The notes below the pieces were generated by a model that saw only the letters and a list, made by a program, of their open reading frames with translations, was not told the origin of the DNA and searched no databases. A stretch of 64,000 bases of DNA from Bacillota bacterium. Its GTDB lineage: Bacteria > Bacillota > Clostridia > Lachnospirales > Lachnospiraceae. Of the stretch, positions 24,949-34,336 are shown one piece after another (the stretch's first letter is position 1; each line of letters begins with the position of its first letter). The stretch lies in the NCBI GenBank assembly GCA_023415635.1, contig JAEZJV010000068.1:124001-188000 (forward strand), read 5' to 3'. The position numbers and the translations under genes were made by a program.

Positions 24949-26316
24949 CTATAAAATCCTTTTTAGTATACCTAAGTCTTTTTTATATGGAGGATAACGT
25001 AAGGGGATATCAATCCGAATTGATTTCTTCAGGATACTTTTCTTATGAGAAAAGGTGTCAAAGCTGTCTCTTCCGTGATATCTTCCCATACCGCTTTCTC
25101 CGACTCCTCCGAAGGGCATATGGGTTGAGCCAAGATGCATTACAGTGTCATTGATGCACCCTCCGCCATAAGAAATATTCTTTATAATCTTATATTCCTT
25201 TGTCTTGCTGGTTGTAAAATAATATAGAGCCAGCGGTTTCGGACGAGCATTAATCTGTGGTATAATGTCCTCAATACAATCAAATTCCAGGACCGGCAGG
25301 ATAGGACCGAAGATTTCCTCCTGCATGACCGGACTATTCCAGGATATGTGGTCAAGAATAGTCGGAGCGATTTGCATTGTTGCTCTAGACGAATTCCCAC
25401 CAATAATTACCTTCTCTCCTTCCATCAAAGCAAGAAGTCTGTTAAAATGCTTCTCATTGATGATTTTTGGAAAATTCTCATTCTTTGTCGCATCTGTTCC
25501 ATAGAATTTGATGATATAATGTTTCATTCTATCTATGAGCTGTGCTTTCACACTGCTCTGTACCAGAAGATAGTCCGGTGCCACACAGGTTTGTCCTGAA
25601 TTTAAATACTTACCCCATACGATTCTTCTGGCCGCCAGCTCAAGATTCGCGGTTCCATCAACGATACAGGGGCTTTTCCCACCAAGCTCCAACGTCACCG
25701 GAGTAAGATGCTCCGCAGCAGCGTGCATTACTGTCTTTCCGACCTCCACACTTCCTGTGAAGAAGATATAATCAAACTTCTGAGTAAGGAGGGATTGATT
25801 CGCTTCTCTCCCACCCTGAATAACTGCAACATACTCTTTAGGAAATACCTCTGTCAGAATAAGTTCAATTATCCTTGCGGTATTTGGGGAATAATTTGAG
25901 GGCTTAAGTATCGCACAATTCCCTGCCGCAATTGCCCCCACCAACGGAGATAAAGCCAGCTGGAACGGATAATTCCAGGGTGACATGATTAGGACTATCC
26001 CGTATGGTTCTGAATATATTCGGCTAACAGATGGAAAATTCATAAGTGATGTCTTTACCCTGCGGGGTCTGGTCCATCTCATCAGGTTTTTGATAACTGC
26101 CTTCAATTCCTCCCTTACCATACCGATTTCTGTACCATAAGCCTCAAAGGGAGCCTTACTTAAATCCTTCCGTAAGGCCTCCAGAATTTCTTTTTCATGT
26201 ATAGTAATCGCTTGTCCGAGCTTTTTCAAATATTCCATTCGTGTTGTTACATGATAGGTTTTGCCCTGAGCAAAATATTGTCTCTGCCGCTTCATAATTT
26301 CGGTAATATTCTGCAT
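24949..26316 (-). CDS. aldehyde dehydrogenase, class 3-like
   Basis: The 455-residue protein is an NAD(P)-dependent aldehyde dehydrogenase of the shorter ALDH3 type. The catalytic Cys is in SGQTCVAPD, and the general base Glu is in TLELGGKSPC. The N-terminal cofactor region includes MSPWNYPFQLALSPLVGA. A C-terminal GESGMGRYHG block is present. Class 3-like enzymes oxidise medium- and long-chain or aromatic aldehydes to acids. No signal peptide or anchor is present. ATG 26316 follows GGAGGAAG. The EamA permease gene is 45 bases downstream. Confidence 0.93.
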   Translation of the reverse strand: MQNITEIMKRQRQYFAQGKTYHVTTRMEYLKKLGQAITIHEKEILEALRKDLSKAPFEAYGTEIGMVREELKAVIKNLMRWTRPRRVKTSLMNFPSVSRIYSEPYGIVLIMSPWNYPFQLALSPLVGAIAAGNCAILKPSNYSPNTARIIELILTEVFPKEYVAVIQGGREANQSLLTQKFDYIFFTGSVEVGKTVMHAAAEHLTPVTLELGGKSPCIVDGTANLELAARRIVWGKYLNSGQTCVAPDYLLVQSSVKAQLIDRMKHYIIKFYGTDATKNENFPKIINEKHFNRLLALMEGEKVIIGGNSSRATMQIAPTILDHISWNSPVMQEEIFGPILPVLEFDCIEDIIPQINARPKPLALYYFTTSKTKEYKIIKNISYGGGCINDTVMHLGSTHMPFGGVGESGMGRYHGRDSFDTFSHKKSILKKSIRIDIPLRYPPYKKDLGILKRIL

Positions 26317-26413
26317 AGTGCTTCCTCCTTCCTCTTGTTTATAAGAATATTTTATCCTCTTACATGCGCTATTTCAATTCCTTTTCCCTACAACCATAAG
26401 ATAATTTTCTAAT

Positions 26414-26492
26414 AACCGGCGACAGCCGGGTTTTGACCTTCTTATGTAGTTCATAGGTGTATAGAATAGCCTTACCATATAGAAAAAGGCTA
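26414..26492. terminator. two hairpins in the spacer before the aldehyde dehydrogenase gene
   Basis: AACCGGC/GCCGGGTT (26414-26432) and TAGCCTT/AAGGCTA (26467-26492) are inverted repeats. Neither has a good T-tail on the minus strand, so they are weak terminator candidates for the lytic transglycosylase transcript. The rest of 26317-26583 shows nothing. Confidence 0.35.
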
Positions 26493-26583
26493 CAGCAATA
26501 TATTTCAGCAACAGATTGTCATCTTTTTCGAAATATATACTGCAACCTTAGTATTTCATAAATTAATATTTTTACTTATGCTA

Positions 26584-27387
26584 CTATAAAAGTTGATTTT
26601 TCATAAGCTTCAGGACAGGTGCATTATATGTAATATCCTGTGCATTATTCAAGGTGTTTTTCTCCTCTTCCTCCTGTATCTCCTGCTCATCGAAATTCTT
26701 CAGAAACAGATCAACAAAATTCAGATAATCCTCATAGGAGAACAGAGCACTCAGATCCTCCAGCCCATTTGTCGAAGCTGCATGCGCTATGAGGAAGGCA
26801 TTATTATTCTGTATGGGAGCAGGTACACTCGCAGGCACGGTATTGTTGTCCGCAGTGGTCTGACCGCTTCCCTTATTCACCACAGCACCCCCTGTATCCA
26901 CTCCTTCCTTCAGATAACCCATAATTTTTTTAACATAATTTTGTGTCTCCTCAAAGGGCGGAATTCCATCATATTTAGCTACATTGCCACTTCCGGCATT
27001 ATATGCTGCAAGGGCAAGCTTTGTGTTTCCATCGTATTTTTTTAGCAGACCTGCGATATATTTTGAACCTCCCATAATATTCTGCTCTGCATCAAAGGAA
27101 TCCGTTACCCCTAAGGATTTAGCCGTAGCGGGCATCAGCTGCATGATTCCCTGCGCACCGCAGCGAGACACAGCCTTGGTATTGAAGTTAGATTCTGCCT
27201 TTCCGATTGATTTCAACAATTCCACAGGGACATGATACTTCTCTGCGGCCTCCTGAAAAATCGAATCCAGAGTCTTGCTTTCTCCAAGAAAAGACGAAAA
27301 TCCATTCCCTTCTGAGCTCTTTTTCGTATTACTATTTCCTGCAATATTTATATTTTCTACATTTTTTATTCTGCTGATTTCTGACAT
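26584..27387 (-). CDS. lytic transglycosylase, SLT domain
   Basis: The 267-residue protein has a disordered N-terminus without a clear signal peptide. A lysozyme-like SLT domain follows (about 43-160). The catalytic Glu is E65 in GKAESNFN, and the family blocks GIMQLMP and LALAAYNAGSGNV are intact. It cleaves peptidoglycan glycan strands with 1,6-anhydro bond formation. The C-terminal 100 residues are Asn/Glu-rich and of low complexity. Lack of a signal peptide is common in family members tied to flagellar or secretion assemblies, but no flagellar gene is linked here. ATG 27387 is chosen because GGAG lies 4 bases upstream. Confidence 0.88.
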   Translation of the reverse strand: MSEISRIKNVENINIAGNSNTKKSSEGNGFSSFLGESKTLDSIFQEAAEKYHVPVELLKSIGKAESNFNTKAVSRCGAQGIMQLMPATAKSLGVTDSFDAEQNIMGGSKYIAGLLKKYDGNTKLALAAYNAGSGNVAKYDGIPPFEETQNYVKKIMGYLKEGVDTGGAVVNKGSGQTTADNNTVPASVPAPIQNNNAFLIAHAASTNGLEDLSALFSYEDYLNFVDLFLKNFDEQEIQEEEEKNTLNNAQDITYNAPVLKLMKNQLL

Positions 27388-27724
27388 AGTACTCCATCCT
27401 GCCTTCTCAGGCTCTATCATATCTGTATATACTACATAATAATATATCGGAACTAATGATTGTTCCTATTATGCCAATTCTGGATTTTAATAAAATCTTT
27501 TCTTCAGGCTCTGGTTGCTTTCTTCTGACCACTTTTCATAAAATCAATATATTGATCTCCGAAGGGCTGAAATTGCTTCGCTTATCGAAGGTAGACAAAG
27601 TATGACATGCTTCTCAGTATCCAATCGGATACTTAACTCATACATAAATCGTTCTTGAATTTTTTATGTACATGATACTTTTACTGTTAAGATTATATCA
27701 CAATTATTTGATGGGAACAATAAA
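27388..27724. other. gene-free spacer with possible gene remnants
   Basis: On the minus strand a short open run before a stop (about 27500-27575, containing FGDQYIDFMKSG) resembles a protein C-terminus but has no start codon. A small GTATCC/GGATAC inverted repeat lies near 27620. Otherwise no feature is seen. Confidence 0.25.
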
Positions 27725-27856
27725 ATGGAACAGATTATAAAATTTATAGGAGAATGTGGTACTTTTTATCTGGTAAGTATGGATAGAGATCAGCCGCGTG
27801 TACTTCAAGCAACCATCTTAAGCTTTACTAACACACCACAGGAAATTCAGCTGTAA
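27725..27856 (+). pseudogene. PPOX-family flavoprotein remnant with internal in-frame deletion
   Basis: This 43-codon frame joins two pieces of a pyridoxamine 5'-phosphate oxidase-like protein. The first about 26 residues (FIGECGTFYL, DQPRV) match the family N-terminus. The last about 16 (ATILSFTNTPQEIQL) resemble its C-terminal strand and tail. The roughly 80-100 residue core with the FMN site is absent, yet the frame is uninterrupted. A simple internal deletion would produce this. A weak GGAGA site is not well placed, and the product cannot bind FMN. Family assignment is from pattern memory of about 40 residues. Confidence 0.6.
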
Positions 27857-27897
27857 CATTATAAAGTGAAAATTTCTGCAGTACTTACATTATCCTC

Positions 27898-27927
27898 TTG
27901 TTTTCGTAATCTGTTCTGTAGTACAAT
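27898..27927 (+). promoter_or_regulatory. promoter of fprA
   Basis: TTGTTT (27898-27903), 18 bp, TACAAT (27922-27927). The mRNA leader would be about 70 nt and carries the hairpin at 27949-27968. Confidence 0.45.
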
Positions 27928-27948
27928 GGTATAGGACAAAAATGTCGG

Positions 27949-27968
27949 AAGCTTCCTTAAGGAGGCTT
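27949..27968 (+). terminator. terminator-like hairpin in the fprA leader
   Basis: AAGCTTCC (27949-27956) pairs with GGAGGCTT (27961-27968) across a TTAA loop, with one G-T wobble. A short TT and an AT-rich stretch follow. It may end upstream transcripts or act as an attenuator of fprA. Confidence 0.45.
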
Positions 27969-28003
27969 TTGATATTTAATATATATAACAGGAGGTATGA
28001 ACA

Positions 28004-29203
28004 ATGCATTGCGTTCAGAAAATAGCACCAAAAGTTTATTGGGTCGGCGGAAATGACAGAAGATTGACACTTTTTGAGAATATGTTTCCTCTTCCAAATG
28101 GTGTAGCCTATAATTCTTATTTAATCATGGATGAAAAAACAGCCTTGATTGATACAGTAGACCGCTCCATCAGTGATCTATTCATTGAGAATGTGACACA
28201 GGTATTAAAGGGTCGAAGTCTGGATTATCTCGTAATCAATCATATGGAACCGGACCACTGTGCAAATATTGAAGAAATTGTGCGCCGCTACCCAGAGGTC
28301 AAATTAATCGGTAACAAGAAGACCTTCCAGCTCATAGAGCAGTTCTATGATATGGATATGTCCTCAAATTACACGGAGGTTAAGGAAGGAGAAGAATTAA
28401 AGCTCGGTGAGACGACGCTGCGTTTCTACACAGCCCCCATGGTACATTGGCCGGAGGTTATGGTAACCTATGAAATCAGCAATGGAATTCTATTTTCCGC
28501 AGATGCTTTCGGTTCCTTCGGGGCAGATGCCGGAAATATTTTTGCGGACCAGGTGGATGAATTTGATGTAAATGAAGCAAGACGATATTATTCCAATATC
28601 GTGGGTCGTTATGGGACCCAGGTTCAAGCATTATTTAAAAAGCTGAACGGTCTGCAAATTAATATGATCTGTTCACTGCATGGATTAATCTGGCGTGGTG
28701 ACAGTATTCCTTTCATCCTTGACTTATATGATAAATGGAGCCGTTATGAGCCTGAAAAGAAGGGGGTTGTTCTTGTCTATGCCTCCATGTACGGTAATAC
28801 AGAAAATGTCATGAACGCTCTGGCAAATAAGCTGGCCGAAAGAGGTGTACGTGACATGCGCATGTATGACGTATCGAAGACTCATGCGTCCTTCATTATC
28901 TCTGATTTGTGGAAGTACAGCAATATGGTGATCGGTTCTTCTACCTACAATATGCATCTCTATTTTGTAATGGATGCTTTATTAAAGGACATCTCCGTTC
29001 TTGGCTTAAAGAACAGGAAGGTTTCCATTATCGGAAATCACTCCTGGGCAAGCGCAGCAATGAAATCCATGAAGGAACAGTTTGAAGCCATGAATAATAT
29101 GGAACTGGTCGGAACTCCTATGGATGTTCGTTCCAGATTAAAAGCAGATAAAGAAACTGACCTTGATGAACTTGCTGATGCAATCGTGGCATCTCTGATA
29201 TAG
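28004..29203 (+). CDS. fprA: FprA-type flavodiiron protein
   Basis: The 399-residue protein has an N-terminal metallo-beta-lactamase-like domain (about 1-245). The diiron ligands include H80, E82, D84 and H85 in NHMEPDH. A C-terminal flavodoxin domain (about 255-398) has the FMN loop SMYGNTE. Flavodiiron proteins reduce oxygen to water, or nitric oxide to nitrous oxide, and protect anaerobes from oxidative and nitrosative stress. Electrons usually come from rubredoxin or a flavin reductase. It is cytosolic. The start ATG follows AGGAGG. It is a single gene in the plus orientation with its own promoter. No rubredoxin gene is adjacent. Confidence 0.95.
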   Translation: MHCVQKIAPKVYWVGGNDRRLTLFENMFPLPNGVAYNSYLIMDEKTALIDTVDRSISDLFIENVTQVLKGRSLDYLVINHMEPDHCANIEEIVRRYPEVKLIGNKKTFQLIEQFYDMDMSSNYTEVKEGEELKLGETTLRFYTAPMVHWPEVMVTYEISNGILFSADAFGSFGADAGNIFADQVDEFDVNEARRYYSNIVGRYGTQVQALFKKLNGLQINMICSLHGLIWRGDSIPFILDLYDKWSRYEPEKKGVVLVYASMYGNTENVMNALANKLAERGVRDMRMYDVSKTHASFIISDLWKYSNMVIGSSTYNMHLYFVMDALLKDISVLGLKNRKVSIIGNHSWASAAMKSMKEQFEAMNNMELVGTPMDVRSRLKADKETDLDELADAIVASLI

Positions 29204-29408
29204 CCTGTATGAGACAGTGCTATGACAGGCCATGTCTATTATTTCTTTCAAATATAGCTTTCAGGTAATACTGCACTTCATATCAAAGCTTAGGCTTTCT
29301 AATACGAACGCAGGTACTACAAAGAAAGATATTTTGGTAAGTAAAATAGATATGCCCTGCCATAGCGCTTTATTTTATCAGGCTATTTTTATTGTCCCTC
29401 ATCCGTTG

Positions 29409-30791
29409 TTATACGGTACTCTCCTTCGGTGTGAAATCCTTCGTCAGCTTCTTAATCCAATCATATCTGTTAACCTTAATTACAGCTACGATACACTTGA
29501 GTACCTGATCACATTTTAGGCATAGGAACACAATCCAGGTTGGAGTATGAAGTACGAATGCCATGATGTAGGATAGTGGAATGACAATTCCCCATATAAA
29601 AATCAAATCATTGATCAGTACAAAATGTACCGCTCCCCCGGCTCGAACGATACCGGTCAGAGTAGACATCTGATAAGCGGTGCCGATCACCGTGAAAGAA
29701 AGAACAATCAACAGAGTATTTACAATGGATAGAGTATCAGCTGAGATGGAATAAAAGCCAAGTACTATATCCTTAATCAGATAAAGAAATATTCCGGTTG
29801 CCATACCAACATATAAGAACACCTTCTGGAATTTTTGCGATATCAGTTTGATATTGTTGAGGTCTCCCTCTCCCACCGCCTTACCCACTATTACTGCCGA
29901 AGCACTTGCCGTCCCATAAACACCGACACTGATTACTGAGTACAGGGTATTTGCAATACTGACAGCAGAAATCGAGGAGGTACCGAGTCTTCCAATAATT
30001 GCTCCCTGGACAGTTAAGTTAATCCCCCACAGGATATCTCCCATAAGTACGGGAATACCATATCGTATATAGTCCTTCATAAGGATAAAATTCATCCTCA
30101 ATAAATCCCGAAGCTTTAACATAAGCTTTCTGTCAACAACCAGTACATAATATACAATGATACCAAATTCAAGTATTCTTGTAATCAATGTTGCTGTTGC
30201 TGAACCTCGAATTCCCATTGCCGGTGCTCCAAATTTGCCAAAGATCAAAATCCAGTTCAATAGTACATTGACAGCAAGGGACATGATTGAGATATATAAT
30301 CCGATTTTAACCGTACCTACGCATCTCATGGATACAAGGAGTACATTGCTGATTGTAAAGAATATATAGGAGAAACAGACTATCCTGATATATTTTACAG
30401 CTTCTGTCAGTACCTCGGGACTATTGGTATACATCCCAAGAATTTGCCTCGGAAAGAAGAAAATGGCAATCCAGAATATTACAGCACAGACAGCGGCAAA
30501 CTTAACCGAAATACTTATGATATCCTTTACACTCTCCTTATCCTTTCTGCCCCAGTATTGAGCTGCAAGTACCAGCTGTGCTGTCCCCAGTCCAACCACC
30601 AGCATCTGCAATATGATCTGTATCTGATTGCATAAATAGACTCCAGATATAGCCACCTCTCCCAATCGTCCGACCATCAAATTATCCGTAAGTGATATCG
30701 AATAGGATATCATATTCTGTAATGCGATCGGCAGTGCCAGAGCAATCAAATGCCTGTACAGCGATATATTCTTTCTTACTTTATTCCCCAT
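29409..30791 (-). CDS. MATE-family efflux transporter
   Basis: The 460-residue protein has about twelve transmembrane helices in two MATE repeats. The N-terminal LALPIALQNMISYSISLTDNLMVGRLG and the mid-protein GIPVLMGDILWGINLTVQGAIIGRLG blocks are the repeat signatures. It should export cationic drugs or metabolites in exchange for sodium or protons. ATG 30791 is selected over TTG 30809 because GGAAGG lies 8 bases upstream. It runs convergent with fprA, with a 205-base spacer. The spacer contains a GCCTGT/ACAGGC inverted repeat at 29203-29230 that may end fprA. Confidence 0.9.
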   Translation of the reverse strand: MGNKVRKNISLYRHLIALALPIALQNMISYSISLTDNLMVGRLGEVAISGVYLCNQIQIILQMLVVGLGTAQLVLAAQYWGRKDKESVKDIISISVKFAAVCAVIFWIAIFFFPRQILGMYTNSPEVLTEAVKYIRIVCFSYIFFTISNVLLVSMRCVGTVKIGLYISIMSLAVNVLLNWILIFGKFGAPAMGIRGSATATLITRILEFGIIVYYVLVVDRKLMLKLRDLLRMNFILMKDYIRYGIPVLMGDILWGINLTVQGAIIGRLGTSSISAVSIANTLYSVISVGVYGTASASAVIVGKAVGEGDLNNIKLISQKFQKVFLYVGMATGIFLYLIKDIVLGFYSISADTLSIVNTLLIVLSFTVIGTAYQMSTLTGIVRAGGAVHFVLINDLIFIWGIVIPLSYIMAFVLHTPTWIVFLCLKCDQVLKCIVAVIKVNRYDWIKKLTKDFTPKESTV

Positions 30792-30877
30792 TATTTTATC
30801 CTTCCTCAATTTATCAGTCCTGTATAATAGTTTTAATTATATCCTTGATGTCTTTCGCTTCCCTCTGATGAAACAGA

Positions 30878-32449
30878 TTATATGATATAGTAGCTGTCTT
30901 TTCCCATGAGCTTTGCATGATATAGGGCCTGATCCGCTTTTCTAAACAGCTCCTCGTAATCCTCATTTCCATTATTTTGTATGGCAACACCTGCAGAGAC
31001 AGAGCATTTGATGGTGCCATCCAGTTTTACTGCCTCTTTTCTGAAGCCTTTCATAATTTTTCTGACCATTTCCTCTATCGTTTCCTGATCTAAAGTGTAT
31101 GGTATATACATACCAAGCTCATCACCGCCATAGCGGTAGGAAATGCTGTCTCTTTCCGCATATTTCATTAATTGTCTTGCTGTAGCCTTAATCACATCAT
31201 CTCCAAGGGAATGTCCATATGTATCGTTAACCTCTTTGAAATTATCTATGTCAAACAGGATTAATACTCCATTACCTTCTTTTAACAGGTTCGTTATTTT
31301 TTTCTCCGCAAATCTGCGGTTATATAACCCGGTTAAAAAATCCTTTGAGGCAACCTCCTCCAGCTTGGCCCTATTTTCCTCCAATTTTGTGATATCATAA
31401 AGCATCAGGATGATACACAGGACCTCATGGAATTGATCGTATAGAATATCGAAATGAAGCTGGCAGCTGACCTTTTCTCCCATCTTAGCCCTGTTGATAT
31501 TCAATTCCTTTTTATGCTCTTTGATAATCTCCTTTAATCTTGCAGAAGGGGGTTTCCTATCTTCTACAGTATTAAAATACCGATCACGGCTGGTATGTAG
31601 CAGCTCCACTGATTTTTTACCTATAAAAAGCTCCGCACTCTCGTTTAAGTTCAGAATCTCTCCCCTCATATTCAAAAGAAGAATGGGTGTTGTTATTGAA
31701 CTCACAATCTTACCTGCTACCTTAGTTATGGAGATAGATTCCGAATCGATCCTCCGGCAGGAATAATATAGAATGCAGGTAGTAACGAAACCTCCTAATA
31801 CTGTTCCCGGAAAGGAGGCATATCCCAGTGCAGGCATAATCAGATTGGGTAGAGGTAATATACCAAGTGCAAAAGCCATTTTCAGGATTTGCATCCTGTC
31901 CCTTTTCATTTCTGCCTTTTTATACCAATATATCATAGTTAAGATGACAATAATGCAGATTATTACCGTATATGTGTAAGTAAATACGATCGTTTCTCCG
32001 GTTATGATCCGACGGAAGGATATTCCAAAGGGACTGGTCTCGTATATTACAGAGCCGGGTCGTCCGTTGATGATAACCAGTGGTATCGCAATTAGTGTTA
32101 CCAGCCAGGCTATGGCTCCGACCATGCCGGGCTTTTCCTTTCCGGTGGTCATCTCTATTATTAGTAGAAGGGAATATCCCGTCCAGTAATATAATCCTAA
32201 TAAGCCTATATTTCTTATGATGAAGGCCTGCAATACAGTTTCGGATACGGAAAGCCATCCATATGCCGAGCAACAGAGAAAGCTTGCAATGCACAGAATC
32301 ATCCAATACCTGTTGAGCCGCCCCTCCCGTTTCATCCTATATACCTTGATTCCCATGAGCAGACTCAATAATCCCATTGAATTCAGAGAATAAAACAAAA
32401 GCAATTGTAATATATGATTAATTTCTTCCTTCACCACGATAGTACCCAT
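30878..32449 (-). CDS. membrane GGDEF-family protein with GGDEL signature
   Basis: The 523-residue protein has about seven N-terminal transmembrane helices (residues 12-230) resembling the 7TM sensory module of some histidine kinases. A PAS-like domain follows (about 250-355), then a GGDEF domain. The active-site motif reads GGDEL (441-445), and the I-site RxxD is missing. The other conserved positions (DFLTGLYNRR and FDIDNFKEVNDTYGH) are present. A Leu in place of Phe is uncommon, and the protein may be a weak cyclase or a GTP-binding sensor. ATG 32449 follows AAGGAG at 8 bases. The next gene downstream is the MATE pump, 86 bases away. Confidence 0.85.
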   Translation of the reverse strand: MGTIVVKEEINHILQLLLFYSLNSMGLLSLLMGIKVYRMKREGRLNRYWMILCIASFLCCSAYGWLSVSETVLQAFIIRNIGLLGLYYWTGYSLLLIIEMTTGKEKPGMVGAIAWLVTLIAIPLVIINGRPGSVIYETSPFGISFRRIITGETIVFTYTYTVIICIIVILTMIYWYKKAEMKRDRMQILKMAFALGILPLPNLIMPALGYASFPGTVLGGFVTTCILYYSCRRIDSESISITKVAGKIVSSITTPILLLNMRGEILNLNESAELFIGKKSVELLHTSRDRYFNTVEDRKPPSARLKEIIKEHKKELNINRAKMGEKVSCQLHFDILYDQFHEVLCIILMLYDITKLEENRAKLEEVASKDFLTGLYNRRFAEKKITNLLKEGNGVLILFDIDNFKEVNDTYGHSLGDDVIKATARQLMKYAERDSISYRYGGDELGMYIPYTLDQETIEEMVRKIMKGFRKEAVKLDGTIKCSVSAGVAIQNNGNEDYEELFRKADQALYHAKLMGKDSYYII

Positions 32450-32573
32450 ACGGATGACTCCTTAGTAATATTTTCAAGTGCGTATAAATCGTATCTATAA
32501 TGTTATTATATTAACATACTATAAAGCAATAAGGGAATTAAAATCTTATTAAAAGATTAAATTTTAAAATAGC

Positions 32574-32604
32574 AGAAAAAGCCGCTTCTAAAACAGAAGT
32601 CGGC
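32574..32604 (-). terminator. terminator of the MarR-flavodoxin operon
   Basis: GCCGCTTCT (32581-32589) pairs with AGAAGTCGGC (32595-32604) with one bulged T. On the minus strand the hairpin is followed by TTTTTCTG. Confidence 0.8.
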
Positions 32605-32626
32605 CTTCTCTGTAAAAGCATATCAT

Positions 32627-33283
32627 TCATTTAAGGTATGGACTCGGTACCTTATAGTTGATGCCCTTCTCCCTATATAGCTTTTTGATCCTTGCAGTCA
32701 TAAGGCGGCTAAGGATTACTGCGAGAGGGTATGGAACCTTCATAGCTGCCGCCTTATAAAGCTCCTCCGGTGACTCTACACCCATAGCAATATTCTTTAT
32801 AAACTGATGAACAGCCGGTATAATTTTATTAGCTCCAATTGCCTTGTCCAGAGGACGGCCGTCTAAAACCGCTCCTCCTCCCATGACATAACCGCCCATC
32901 CACTTTACATCATTCTCATCAGAAAAAATATCCAATAGCTTCAGACCGATTTCATGAGTATGTACATAGGGCATTCCGCCTTGGATGAAGCCATACAGCT
33001 TCTGTCCGTGAAGTACTCCTTCTGTCTCTGACATCTGCTCCAGTAGATAAATGGTATCAGCCGGATAACTGACAACATAGCAGGGCCCAATGAATACGAG
33101 AGTATCCGCTGCCTTGATACTGTCCAACAGCTCTCTGATATCCTTTAAGTTCTGGTATAGGTCAGCAATAGTAACCTCATTATTTTTTGTATCAAAGTTC
33201 TCAATTCTCTCTTTAAAGTATTTAGTAAGCATAGACGAAGTACCCTGACTGCGCGGACTTAGATTAATAATAACCGTCTTCAT
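32627..33283 (-). CDS. flavodoxin-fold NAD(P)H-dependent FMN reductase-like protein
   Basis: The 218-residue protein has a flavodoxin-like fold. The N-terminal NLSPRSQGTSSML is the FMN phosphate loop and FIGPCYVVSYPADT is the flavin-binding segment. Such proteins reduce flavins, quinones or iron-sulfur centres using NAD(P)H. The C-terminal 50 residues are basic and less conserved. Its start overlaps the end of the preceding FMN-reductase gene by 4 bases. It is the last gene of an operon whose first gene encodes a MarR regulator. Confidence 0.8.
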   Translation of the reverse strand: MKTVIINLSPRSQGTSSMLTKYFKERIENFDTKNNEVTIADLYQNLKDIRELLDSIKAADTLVFIGPCYVVSYPADTIYLLEQMSETEGVLHGQKLYGFIQGGMPYVHTHEIGLKLLDIFSDENDVKWMGGYVMGGGAVLDGRPLDKAIGANKIIPAVHQFIKNIAMGVESPEELYKAAAMKVPYPLAVILSRLMTARIKKLYREKGINYKVPSPYLK

Positions 33284-33816
33284 AGTGCCAGTACCTCCTT
33301 CGCTATTATCGCTACCTCCTCCTCGGTGGTCTCCGGTTTAATGACCTTTGCAATATAGTCTACATCCATTATATTGGCCATTTCTTTTATAAGGTTAAGA
33401 AATGTGTTCTTTTCTTTATCCGATGCTCTTTCACTGATACCGAGCTGAACCAGCTTCATGTTTTTATTTGCGAAACCCTTTACCATTTCCTTTCCTCTCA
33501 TTTTATAAAAACGGTTTCCCAGAAGCGCCGTCTTATCCAGGATCTTTTTAATATCATAAGAAGTATGCCCCCACTGTAACGGTGTCGTATATACCAGTTT
33601 ATCTGCTTTCGCAAGTATCGGCAAAATCTCATCCATATCATCTCTTACGACACATTTCCCGAAAGTCTTATAGGTACACCCCTGACAAGAATAGCAGGGC
33701 TTAATATTTCTCCCGCTTGCCGGGATCAGTACAACCTCCATATGCTGGTTTTTCAAATATTCGAACAGCCTTGCTCCAAAGGTTTCCTTCTCATTATCGC
33801 TGATGATTGCTATCAT
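33280..33816 (-). CDS. flavodoxin-family NADPH:FMN oxidoreductase-like protein with Cys cluster
   Basis: This 178-residue protein belongs to the flavodoxin_2/FMN reductase group. It has a cysteine-rich segment CYSCQGCTYKTFGKC just after the first beta-alpha unit, where family members often carry two or more Cys. These may bind a metal or act in thiol redox. The frame opens at 33891, but the first ATG after the preceding stop, at 33816, is the likely start; it fits the operon spacing. It is the third of four overlapping genes (MarR, flavodoxin, this gene and a second reductase). Confidence 0.78.
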   Translation of the reverse strand: MIAIISDNEKETFGARLFEYLKNQHMEVVLIPASGRNIKPCYSCQGCTYKTFGKCVVRDDMDEILPILAKADKLVYTTPLQWGHTSYDIKKILDKTALLGNRFYKMRGKEMVKGFANKNMKLVQLGISERASDKEKNTFLNLIKEMANIMDVDYIAKVIKPETTEEEVAIIAKEVLAL

Positions 33817-33817
33817 G

Positions 33818-34336
33818 TTATTGTAAGCCCTCCATATATTCGATGAGCGGCTTGATATAAGCTTGATCGGAATGATCCGTTGAGGAAGCAAGTGCTTTCA
33901 TCATATTCGTATCAGCCTCTGTCCTGTCTTTCTTCTTTGCCAAGGATTTACTAAGCATTTTTAGCAGGTTCTTTGAGAAATATCCCATTGTTTCATAATT
34001 AATACCACCCTCAAAATAATAAAATGGAATATCCATCTGCTCCGATGCTGTAAGATTATCATTCCTGATTTTCTCGATTGCTTCAGAATTACCCATTTCT
34101 GTCAATCCTGTGGCATAAACAATCAGCTTCTTTGCTCTAACTTCAGGGTTGGTTTTGATTTTATTAAGCCCGGCAACTTTACCCGCCATAAGCCATCCTC
34201 CATAAAGTATCACATCACAATCCGAATAAGTAGCTTGCTTCAACGGCATCACTCTGCAACCCAGCTCCTGTGCAATCCACTCCCCATACCTTCTTGTGAA
34301 TCCGGTCTTGCTGTTATATACAACAATAGTATTCAT
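33818..34336 (-). CDS. flavodoxin domain protein
   Basis: The 172-residue protein begins with the flavodoxin phosphate loop VVYNSKTGFTRRYGEW. It contains a GGWLMAGKVAGL segment as in protoporphyrinogen-oxidase-like and other stand-alone flavodoxin-fold proteins. It should bind FMN and carry electrons to or from the two downstream FMN reductases. Its ATG overlaps the MarR stop by 4 bases, so translation is coupled. The C-terminus is Lys-rich and ends without a membrane anchor. No iron-sulfur motif is present. Confidence 0.82.
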   Translation of the reverse strand: MNTIVVYNSKTGFTRRYGEWIAQELGCRVMPLKQATYSDCDVILYGGWLMAGKVAGLNKIKTNPEVRAKKLIVYATGLTEMGNSEAIEKIRNDNLTASEQMDIPFYYFEGGINYETMGYFSKNLLKMLSKSLAKKKDRTEADTNMMKALASSTDHSDQAYIKPLIEYMEGLQ

